In this document: positions 57,072 to 64,000 of the stretch, piece by piece
Layout: every line of letters starts with the position of its first letter
How positions within the stretch are numbered: the first letter of the stretch is position 1
Assembly: GCA_964383465.1 (NCBI GenBank)
Contig: CAYLGT010000004.1
Location: forward strand, 1-64,000
DNA length: 64,000 nucleotides
Direction: 5' to 3'
From: CAYLGT01 sp964383465
Lineage (GTDB): Bacteria; Patescibacteriota; Saccharimonadia; Saccharimonadales; Saccharimonadaceae
Notes under the pieces: generated by a model
Told to the model about the DNA's origin: nothing
Database searches by the model: none
What the model saw: only the letters and a program-made list of their open reading frames with translations
Translations under genes and position numbers: made by a program

Positions 57072-57698
57072 GTGGCACAGCGGATTGTGAAAGAGCCAGT
57101 TGAGACGGTAGTTCACGGAAACACCAAACCGACTTTTACACGTGGCGATCTAAAGAGGTCGTTGCCTGTGATAGTCGGCGTTATGTTCGCAGTTTTAGTG
57201 TTGAGCGCCGTTGTGTTCATTATGTATGCACAGCTCAACCCAGAGGTGAAAAAAGCAAGAGTACCGAGCGTCTTGGACACCATTTCCGTAGAGGATACGA
57301 ATTACTCGGAAATGACAAAGCAGCAGATAGACCTCCAGCTCAAGCGTCAGACGGGGTTGAGTGTTGAGCAGCTGAAAAACAAGACACTGAGCCGAACTAC
57401 GTTTGGAAATTATGACAACGCATATCGGGCCGCCAAAGCGCTCCTGGCATACGGCAATCCTACGAAGGCACTCGAGGCTTACGACGTGATCACGAAGTCA
57501 TGGCCGAACCAGTGTGACTACAATTTCTACCTAGAGTATGCCTATGAAGCTCTGGCGCAAAATAAAAATGAAGTAGCGCTCGCTCAACTAAAAGTTGCCA
57601 AGCCAAAGATTGATGCTCTCCGCTCCGAAGAAACCAAAAAAGAAGCAACGGTTACCTATGAATTGTTGCGTGCACGGGCAGAAGGGGCAGAATCATGA
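57072..57698 (+). CDS. Membrane-anchored TPR-like protein, pilus operon
   Basis: 208 residues, GTG start with AAAAAGG upstream. Cytoplasmic N-terminus of ~30 residues, one transmembrane helix (LPVIVGVMFAVLVLSAVVFI), then a helical outer domain with TPR-like spacing (AYRAAKALLAYGNPTKALEA, NFYLEYAYEALAQNKNEVAL). The end overlaps the next start as ATGA. It probably assists assembly of the large surface protein that follows. No specific family is recognised. Confidence 0.6.
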   Translation: MAQRIVKEPVETVVHGNTKPTFTRGDLKRSLPVIVGVMFAVLVLSAVVFIMYAQLNPEVKKARVPSVLDTISVEDTNYSEMTKQQIDLQLKRQTGLSVEQLKNKTLSRTTFGNYDNAYRAAKALLAYGNPTKALEAYDVITKSWPNQCDYNFYLEYAYEALAQNKNEVALAQLKVAKPKIDALRSEETKKEATVTYELLRARAEGAES

Positions 57699-60544
57699 GG
57701 CACGCTCGTCGTCGACTACTCGCTTCAGTTATTTTCGTGGGATTTGTAATCGCTGGCTTTAAGGTATGGCCAGCTACAGGCCTTAGCGACGTCTTTTTCG
57801 ACATAACAGACACCCCAAACTGTGACCTGTACAACCCCTTCACTTCAGGGGGAGACACCACTACTGCAAAAATGTGTGACACTACGTCGCGCGGCGTTCC
57901 GCTATGGGCAGGACAATCACAAAACGTTAATTTTCCCATCGATAACACGGTTAATTACGGTGGACAGCAGATCCTCTCGCGGCCTACTTCCAAGATCCGT
58001 GCAGTTTTCAAGAACCTTCCTGACGCCGATGGCAATGGGCAAGTAGAGAAAGCATCTCTAGGAGACGGCGAGGCGGTTATAACTATACGGGGTGCTCACC
58101 AGTGTGCCGGCGAAACCGGTTACCAGCCCAACAGAGGTGACATCATAAACGAAGGCTACTATGCCGATAACCCTGGAAAGTACAACAACCTTGGGGGGAC
58201 AGATGTGACCGAGTATGATGTTGGCGGTCGAAAAGTATATGGGCAGATTCGGTTTGGTGCTGACGCATGTTCTGGTGGAAATGCCGACATAACAGTTGAT
58301 ATAAAAAATGCTGCCGTCAATATCTATCCCGTAACAGGTTTAAACAACCTCTGGTATGTCGACATCGTCGTACGCCATATCGATGTTACTGAACGCAAAG
58401 GCGTAACAGGATCAAATTGTCGTGGGATGCCAAATAACCCATGTGACGGTATTGCCAATGGATATAGGATAACTGTCGGAGGCTCCAAGTCGCTTCTCAT
58501 CGGTCCGGCCGGTACGACCAAACTTCGCTCAGACGTATTCGACAGCACAAAGGGTGAGGGGTATGTAGCGACACTTAAGCGAGCAGGAAATGGCTACGAT
58601 GGGTGGTTGCCGATCGGGGATCCTTTCGATGCTTCTCATTACTCGACCTACACTATGCGCTTTGGCTCTGACTGTACGGTAACAAGTAACGATACTGCGA
58701 ATCCGAACAATAACACTCGTTATCGTATAGCCTTCTATGACATCGACCGTCAGCTTGGAGGACTACGCACGGCAAAGATTCGTCTGAAAGATGAAACGAA
58801 TAACCGGTGGCTGTATCCACAAAACGCCGCAAATCCACAAGGCTATAGTACAGTGACAGACGCTACAACTGGCGACGTCTACCATCGAAACGACGGTAGC
58901 TGGGGTGCCGCAGGGGTAGTGCCTACATTTAACGAGTTAATTGAACCACCGAATGATACGAACGGGTATTATATCGTGACGTTTCCAGCCATTAAAGACC
59001 ATAAATATGTTCTATACTTGGCGAACGTTGAAAACGGTCTAGTCTTTCAGTATGGGGTGCCGTTTGACTCAACCTTCTACGACAGGGATTGTAACTTGAC
59101 TGACGCTGTCGTGCAGCCAAAAGCAAGTTGGTCGGATACGGCCGTGGAAGGTGGCCAGTCGGTGAACTTTTCGACGAGCATTGATAACGTCAGCGCGAAA
59201 ACGGCCACCATCAACGACGCGAGAGTTCGTGTTTGGAAAGATGAGGGCAGCAAAACGTTTGGCGCGGGTGACGCGGCGATACCGGGTAGCCCATGGGACC
59301 TGGTAAATGCAAATACTGCTATCAACGCAAATGCTACACTTCCACTACAGAGTGGTTCGGCTACGGGCGACGTCAACTACGCCTTCTTGTGTGCAGAAGT
59401 ATATAGCGTAGCACCTGTCACGGTAGGCCCGGTTCAAACCATCGTCCAGGCTTCGACACCTGCCTGCGTAAAAATCGGTAAGTACCCGTCCATAAAGATA
59501 ACTGGCGGCGATGTGCGATCTGGTGGTACCTACACTACGGGCACTAACACGACCTGTACACTAGGGGTGAATTCGACAGGGGTCGAGTACATGATTCGTG
59601 CTCATGAGTATGGCGGCACAAAAGGTGCGACAGTAGAAAACGCTATCCGCACACCTGGTGGTATTCGAAGCTTCGGTTCAGTCGGACTTCCGTACAAATA
59701 CAATCCCGTATCGCTCAACAACGATAACTCCATAAAACTGCTTTTCGGTACCGATAAATGGCTTACCAAGTATGCTTTTGATACTCCTGGGCCCAACAAT
59801 GAAAGCGGGTATTTCCTAGGGCTACCGCCGCTCGATGCGGATCAAGCTACTCACTGTTTACCGGATCTCGCCGATCAGTACGACACCGACACGGGCGCTC
59901 CGGTGAATGCTCCAGCAACCGCGGTGATCACCCCGGGAACCGCCACAGCCTACAAATTTACGGGCAACAACCAAACACTTACGCTCTGTAGTACAGCGCT
60001 TTGCCCGGCGGGTGGATCGGTGACTATCAACAAAAACCAGCGAGTCATACTGCGTGTGACTCAGCCTGCCGGCTTTAACCCAGCACTCGGCAAAAACACA
60101 GTTGTCATAAAGGCAAATGTTCTGTACCCGAACCGGGTGAGTACAACCTATGCGTCAATCGACGAGCTGCCTTCGTTTGTGCTGATTACCGACCCAGGGA
60201 TTGTGATAAAGATCGACCCTGACGTCACAACCATCAACGGCGTCATAGGTGCCCGCGACAATGTATATACCTGTGGCAGTTATGATGGCATAGCGGCAGT
60301 TGCGCCGGTGCTTACAACGACAGCATCGAGCATCTGCACCAAAGCGCTGACATACTACGGCTCTATCATCACCTCTGGACACTTCTATCCATTCAGGACT
60401 GCAGGCTACGACACGGCTGCCGACACGAATGTCGCTGAGCTTATGTCACAGCTTCCCGAGACACTTCTCAGTAACTACGACCACATGCGTGAACAACCAG
60501 GGGTTACTGTCGATGTACAGACAGAGCTGCCCCCAAGGTTGTAA
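57695..60544 (+). CDS. Giant exported protein upstream of pilM
   Basis: 949 residues. A short basic start and hydrophobic helix (LLASVIFVGFVIAGFKVW) form a signal or anchor; the rest is Asn/Thr/Gly-rich and beta-type, with scattered cysteines (NCDLYN, KMCDTT, DACSGG, NCRGM). No family is recognised. The start is coupled to the TPR-like gene (ATGA), and pilM follows 43 bases after its stop. The context suggests a pilus tip or other surface adhesin delivered by the pilus machinery, which is inference. Confidence 0.6.
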   Translation: MRHARRRLLASVIFVGFVIAGFKVWPATGLSDVFFDITDTPNCDLYNPFTSGGDTTTAKMCDTTSRGVPLWAGQSQNVNFPIDNTVNYGGQQILSRPTSKIRAVFKNLPDADGNGQVEKASLGDGEAVITIRGAHQCAGETGYQPNRGDIINEGYYADNPGKYNNLGGTDVTEYDVGGRKVYGQIRFGADACSGGNADITVDIKNAAVNIYPVTGLNNLWYVDIVVRHIDVTERKGVTGSNCRGMPNNPCDGIANGYRITVGGSKSLLIGPAGTTKLRSDVFDSTKGEGYVATLKRAGNGYDGWLPIGDPFDASHYSTYTMRFGSDCTVTSNDTANPNNNTRYRIAFYDIDRQLGGLRTAKIRLKDETNNRWLYPQNAANPQGYSTVTDATTGDVYHRNDGSWGAAGVVPTFNELIEPPNDTNGYYIVTFPAIKDHKYVLYLANVENGLVFQYGVPFDSTFYDRDCNLTDAVVQPKASWSDTAVEGGQSVNFSTSIDNVSAKTATINDARVRVWKDEGSKTFGAGDAAIPGSPWDLVNANTAINANATLPLQSGSATGDVNYAFLCAEVYSVAPVTVGPVQTIVQASTPACVKIGKYPSIKITGGDVRSGGTYTTGTNTTCTLGVNSTGVEYMIRAHEYGGTKGATVENAIRTPGGIRSFGSVGLPYKYNPVSLNNDNSIKLLFGTDKWLTKYAFDTPGPNNESGYFLGLPPLDADQATHCLPDLADQYDTDTGAPVNAPATAVITPGTATAYKFTGNNQTLTLCSTALCPAGGSVTINKNQRVILRVTQPAGFNPALGKNTVVIKANVLYPNRVSTTYASIDELPSFVLITDPGIVIKIDPDVTTINGVIGARDNVYTCGSYDGIAAVAPVLTTTASSICTKALTYYGSIITSGHFYPFRTAGYDTAADTNVAELMSQLPETLLSNYDHMREQPGVTVDVQTELPPRL

Positions 60545-60571
60545 AAGCTAGGCATATCTAAAACACTCATG

Positions 60572-60577
60572 TATAAT
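60572..60577 (+). promoter_or_regulatory. -10 box before pilM
   Basis: TATAAT ends 10 bases before the pilM ATG, predicting a leader of ~4 nt and no ribosome site. Confidence 0.5.
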
Positions 60578-60587
60578 TTCAAGTAAT

Positions 60588-61631
60588 ATGAAGCTATTTT
60601 CTTCGGTGGGCGAATACTTTGCATTGGACATAGGCACGACAGGTGTTCGTGCTATCCAGCTCAGTGGAGGTGATGGTAACTGGTCACTGGCCAGATACGG
60701 GTTTGCGCCCGTCGACATAAAGATCGCTAGCTCTGATGCACCAGCTGATCAACAAAAGCTTGGCGAGATTATCATGACAGTGGTCGGGCAGAGTGGTATC
60801 AAGGCGCGTAACGTTGTGGTTGGGATCCCGTCTGACAAGATGTTTGCGACTGTCATCGACTTGCCAGACATGCCAGCGAACGAGCTTGCAGCTACCGTGA
60901 AGTACCAGGCCGAACAATATATCCCGATGAGCCTCGATGAAGCGAAGATTGACTGGGCGGTGCTCGGTAAGTCAGTCAACGATGCAACGAAGCGGGAAGT
61001 GCTACTGGCGAGTGTTGCGAACAGCTTTAGCGAGTCACGACTTGATCTCATAGAAGGCCTTGGCTTCAATACCGTTGCCATAGAGCCTGATTCTATCGCA
61101 CTGACACGGGCACTGCTGCCTGGTGGCCTCCAGGATGCACGCATTATCGTCGAAATTGGTGACTTTAACACTGACATCGTAGTAGCGTACGACGACGCAC
61201 CTCGGCTTATTCGTTCACTGCCGACTGGCATGCAGAGTTTGGTAAAAACTGTGTCACAAAACCTCAACATTCAGAGTGCACAAGCCTCACAGTTCATCCT
61301 GAAATTTGGTTTGCAACCCGACAAGCTAGAGGGGCAAGTATTTCGCGCTCTGCAAGCAGCTGTCGACCAGTTCTCCGGTGAGATCGACAAATCACTCAAG
61401 TTTTTCCAAACTAGGTACCCGAGTGTGAAAGTCGGGGGTATGATTTGCTCAAATTACGGTGCTACCATCCCAGCACTTAGCGACTATCTTTCAAAGCAAG
61501 CAGGTATTCCGGTTACGCTCGGTAACCCATGGCAACGAGTTCGTGTGAGTAGTAGTGATCAAACAACACTGCAGCCTATGTCGGCACAGTTAGCGGTCGC
61601 AGTTGGCCTGGCGCAACGAGGGGTAGAGTAG
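60588..61631 (+). CDS. pilM: Type IV pilus assembly protein PilM
   Basis: 347 residues. Actin-like ATPase that links the pilus inner-membrane proteins to the cytoplasm. FALDIGTTGVRAIQLSG is the phosphate-binding start, DARIIVEIGDFNTDIVVAYD and VGGMICSNYGATIPALSDYL follow the fold. LPDMPANELAATVKYQAEQY is characteristic of PilM. First of pilM-pilN-pilO; pilN begins two bases after its stop. Confidence 0.93.
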   Translation: MKLFSSVGEYFALDIGTTGVRAIQLSGGDGNWSLARYGFAPVDIKIASSDAPADQQKLGEIIMTVVGQSGIKARNVVVGIPSDKMFATVIDLPDMPANELAATVKYQAEQYIPMSLDEAKIDWAVLGKSVNDATKREVLLASVANSFSESRLDLIEGLGFNTVAIEPDSIALTRALLPGGLQDARIIVEIGDFNTDIVVAYDDAPRLIRSLPTGMQSLVKTVSQNLNIQSAQASQFILKFGLQPDKLEGQVFRALQAAVDQFSGEIDKSLKFFQTRYPSVKVGGMICSNYGATIPALSDYLSKQAGIPVTLGNPWQRVRVSSSDQTTLQPMSAQLAVAVGLAQRGVE

Positions 61632-61632
61632 G

Positions 61633-62340
61633 ATGATTCGTCTCAACCTACTTCCTGAAGTCAAGCGTGAGTATCTGCGTACTCGTCAGATTCAAGCCCG
61701 CGTGGTCAGCATAGCTATCATTGCTTCCATGGCGACGGTTGGTCTCGTGGTAGCTGCCGCACTATGGGTCTATGGAGCGCAAACTCTGCAGATGAACATG
61801 CTTTCGAGTAGTATCGACAAAAACATGAACGAACTTCGCTCTATAAAAGATCTCGACGGCTATGTGACGATCCAAAATCAACTGACCCATATCGACAGTC
61901 TCCATCAGCAAAAGAGTATCTTCTCGCGTATCTTCGACGTAGTTTCTAGTGTGAATCCAAAAGCTCCAAACAACGTTCGCATCACCTCGCTCGATGCCAG
62001 TGCAACCGAAAAGACACTTACTTTCCAGGGTGAAACGGCGACATACACCGGTCTCGAAACCTTCCGTGACACGTTAAAAAACGCACAGATCGTGACTGCT
62101 TCTGGGAGCGAAAATTTGTTTATAGGCGAGAATCCCGTCACCATTGATACGCATTCGATTAGTAAAGATGCCGATGGTAAACAAGTGGTGTCATTCCGTC
62201 TCGTCGCGACCTACAACCCGAAAGTATTTAGCAGAGACCTCGGTGATTACAAAGTCAAAGTTCCAAACAAAGAAACCACTCAGACGAAAGAGGCTGCCCC
62301 CGACACATTTGCCGCGCCAACGTCAGTAGGAGGAAATTAG
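61633..62340 (+). CDS. pilN: Type IV pilus assembly protein PilN
   Basis: 235 residues. The N-terminus MIRLNLLPEVKREYLRTRQ carries the short motif that docks on PilM, followed by one membrane helix (VVSIAIIASMATVGLVVAAA) and a coiled coil plus ferredoxin-like outer domain (NVRITSLDASATEKTLTFQG). It forms a dimer with PilO. The C-terminal ~30 residues are polar and probably disordered. Confidence 0.88.
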   Translation: MIRLNLLPEVKREYLRTRQIQARVVSIAIIASMATVGLVVAAALWVYGAQTLQMNMLSSSIDKNMNELRSIKDLDGYVTIQNQLTHIDSLHQQKSIFSRIFDVVSSVNPKAPNNVRITSLDASATEKTLTFQGETATYTGLETFRDTLKNAQIVTASGSENLFIGENPVTIDTHSISKDADGKQVVSFRLVATYNPKVFSRDLGDYKVKVPNKETTQTKEAAPDTFAAPTSVGGN

Positions 62341-62341
62341 T

Positions 62342-63061
62342 ATGCCGAAAGATCCAAAACTACAACCGGCCGTCGATCCTCTGTCAGGGATCACTAAGCG
62401 TCAGCAGATTGCAAAAGTCAACAAAGCGATCTTTATCTGGGTCGCAGCTGCTTCAGCGATTATCTCGCTGTCAGTCGTTGCACTTCAGTTCGTAGTGAGG
62501 CAGGGGATCTTTAACGCAGAAATCATCAAAACGCAGAGCAAAACAAATTCTATCGTTGCCCAGAATATAGAGAGTGCAAAGACGCTCAAGCAAAACGTCG
62601 ACGCCCTGCAGGCCAACAACGACCTAAGTTCCGCAAAGGCAGCACCGAGTGACAATAACCTAAAAGTCATTCTCGATGCCTTGCCAACCTCTGGTGACAC
62701 GACGACCATCGCTAACTCACTGTACTCACAAGTGCTGGCGAAGTCGGGCGTTGAGGTTACTTCGATAAGTGTTGGTGGGGCGCAAGCTGAGGGTGTACCT
62801 ACAACTGCCACGGTAGTGCCAGTTGCCGCAACCGGTCCGCAAAATCCACTGCCGGTTACTTTCTCGGTTGGTGTTAAAGGCTCACTCGCTCAGATTCGTA
62901 CCACGCTTGAGAACATAGAGCGGGTGCTGCGACCATTTAACATCACGCTTTTGAACATCAAAGCTGGGGCGGATGGTGCACTTGAAGTAACGATTAACGG
63001 TGACACCTACTATCTACAAGAGAGTACCGTACAGCTCGGAAGTGAGGTTAAAAAGCCATGA
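62342..63061 (+). CDS. pilO: Type IV pilus assembly protein PilO
   Basis: 239 residues. Cytoplasmic start, one membrane helix (AIFIWVAAASAIISLSVVAL), a coiled-coil stretch (TNSIVAQNIESAKTLKQNV) and a ferredoxin-like outer domain (PLPVTFSVGVKGSLAQIRTT, LENIERVLRPFNITLLNIK). It pairs with PilN. The stop overlaps the next start as ATGA. Confidence 0.85.
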   Translation: MPKDPKLQPAVDPLSGITKRQQIAKVNKAIFIWVAAASAIISLSVVALQFVVRQGIFNAEIIKTQSKTNSIVAQNIESAKTLKQNVDALQANNDLSSAKAAPSDNNLKVILDALPTSGDTTTIANSLYSQVLAKSGVEVTSISVGGAQAEGVPTTATVVPVAATGPQNPLPVTFSVGVKGSLAQIRTTLENIERVLRPFNITLLNIKAGADGALEVTINGDTYYLQESTVQLGSEVKKP

Positions 63062-63297
63062 AGAAAAATGACATAGCCGTACTTGTAGCGATTGTTCTGT
63101 TTACCGCGCTTATCGGCTACGGTATCGGACAGCTCGTCTTTGGGCAGAAATCGGCCCAGCCAGTCACTGTTAAGACCGCGACGCCCATCAGCACTACTGT
63201 CACACAGCCGAGCAAAGAAGTCTTTAACAGCAAGGCTATCAACCCAACTGTTCCGATTACTATCAGCGAAAATACTCAAAATCCGTTAGGGAATTAG
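63058..63297 (+). CDS. Small membrane protein in pilus operon
   Basis: 79 residues. One membrane helix (IAVLVAIVLFTALIGYGIG) and a Thr/Pro/Ser-rich outer tail. It is translationally coupled to pilO (ATGA) and sits where PilP-like partners occur, but there is no clear PilP motif. Confidence 0.6.
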   Translation: MKKNDIAVLVAIVLFTALIGYGIGQLVFGQKSAQPVTVKTATPISTTVTQPSKEVFNSKAINPTVPITISENTQNPLGN

Positions 63298-63303
63298 CCG
63301 CTC

Positions 63304-64000
63304 ATGGCTGCGCTTACCGAGGAACTCCAGGCTCAGCTAGAGAAACTGCTTGTCGATGGCAAGATTCTTTCTGATGAACAGATGCAGGAGCATCGAAAAA
63401 ATGCCAAGCAAAATGGTATGCCACTTATCACTGAGCTGGTTCAGACAAAAGTTCTTAGCAACGAAGACCTGACAAGGGCGATTGCGACGGTCAGTAAAAT
63501 TCCATACGTCAATCTGACAGACACCTACATCAACCAAGATGTGCTCGCGTTACTACCAAAAGAGATAGCCGAACGCTATATGGCTGTTCCGCTCGGTGAG
63601 TTAAAGGGTGCTGGTGGCAGTATGCAGTCACGACTTGCAGTAGCCATGCTCGATGCAAACAACATCCAGGCTGTTGACTTCCTCTCAAACAAGATCAAAC
63701 GACCCCTCAAGGTCTATATGGCCTCTGAGGAGGGGATTCAGCACGTTATCGACCAATACAAAGCCGATCTCGTAGAGGGCGTTAACGAAGCCATCACTTC
63801 AGTCGTGAAAGAGGACAAGCCGGTCGCAGGGGACGAAAGTGGTTTGGTTATCAAGCAGGATTCGCCGATTACGCGCGCCCTCAACACCATCCTGGAATAT
63901 GCGGTGCGCTCGCGTGCTTCAGATGTTCACATCGAGCCTACGGAAAAAGATCTCAAAATCCGCTGTCGAATCGACGGAGTACTCCGCGAGATCATGAAAC
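63304..64000 (+). CDS. pilB: Type IV pilus assembly ATPase PilB, 3' end cut by window
   Basis: The frame starts at ATG 63304 and is open to the window end (232 residues seen). MshE/GspE N-terminal domain (KILSDEQMQEHRKNAKQNGM, LITELVQTKVLSNEDLTRAI, VSKIPYVNLTDTYINQDVLA) followed by the start of the motor (SPITRALNTILEYAVRSRAS, DVHIEPTEKDLKIRCRIDG). It powers pilus extension. The Walker motifs lie beyond the window. A full-length protein is expected to have ~550-600 residues. Confidence 0.93.
   Translation, partial: MAALTEELQAQLEKLLVDGKILSDEQMQEHRKNAKQNGMPLITELVQTKVLSNEDLTRAIATVSKIPYVNLTDTYINQDVLALLPKEIAERYMAVPLGELKGAGGSMQSRLAVAMLDANNIQAVDFLSNKIKRPLKVYMASEEGIQHVIDQYKADLVEGVNEAITSVVKEDKPVAGDESGLVIKQDSPITRALNTILEYAVRSRASDVHIEPTEKDLKIRCRIDGVLREIMK

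Noticed and set aside
1..64000. Recoded UGA (Gracilibacteria/SR1 type)
   Set aside because: TGA ends many genes in sensible places, including ATGA overlaps, so it is a normal stop.
1..64000. CRISPR array, rRNA or tRNA genes
   Set aside because: No regularly spaced repeat series and no cloverleaf or conserved rRNA segments were seen on reading; a covariance-model search would settle tRNAs.

Overview
The window most likely comes from a Candidatus Patescibacteria (CPR) genome, probably Saccharibacteria (TM7). Indications are very compact gene packing with ATGA and TAATG overlaps, TGA used as a normal stop (so not a Gracilibacteria/SR1 code), short versions of universal proteins (TruB without a long C-terminal part), a degenerate DHH protein with a proline-rich tail, a PilM-PilN-PilO-PilB type IV pilus operon, and many surface or secreted proteins with no biosynthetic genes. 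This assignment is inference. No rRNA, tRNA or CRISPR array was seen.

Layout. 1-14.6 kb is a surface/attachment island. Four proteins (3-1250, 1251-1937, 4123-4857, 13096-14631) share a phage-tail-fibre-like stalk and have different C-terminal tips. They sit with a GH26-like glycosidase, a beta-sandwich/PKD protein and propeller proteins. The stalk proteins and their immediate partners lack signal peptides; the block 5818-13076 consists of exported or membrane proteins, including a 1269-residue double-propeller protein. 14.6-38.7 kb is housekeeping: mutM, holA, rpsT, truB, rpsO, a GreA-like factor, an L,D-transpeptidase, pnp, a family-4-like uracil-DNA glycosylase, RNase J, ftsK, rpsF-ssb-rpsR, efp and tlyA. 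A 100-N scaffold gap lies at 18872-18971 and is flanked by an identical 55-bp sequence.

38.8-43.8 kb (plus 55.5-57.0 kb and single genes at 27.2, 32.1 and 35.0 kb) holds GC-rich genes unlike their neighbours. Most are stand-alone units with a consensus N17 promoter, a 50-180 nt leader and, in most cases, a GC-rich terminator hairpin. Five encode cysteine-containing secreted proteins, and four of those share an N-terminal cysteine-bracketed domain. 43.9-46.7 kb carries a beta-lactamase-like wall protein and ychF. 46.6 to about 53.7 kb is a putative integrative element with a large serine recombinase whose 3' end overlaps the ychF start, an excisionase-like protein, small unknown genes and a protein with four helix-turn-helix-like units. 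53.8-64 kb carries a secreted propeller-like protein, one more GC-rich secreted protein and the type IV pilus operon, cut by the window end inside pilB.

Two expression styles recur. Many AT-balanced genes have a TATAAT/TATACT box about 5-9 nt before the start codon, predicting leaderless or nearly leaderless mRNAs. The GC-rich genes instead have full -35/-10 promoters, long leaders and mostly clear Shine-Dalgarno sites.
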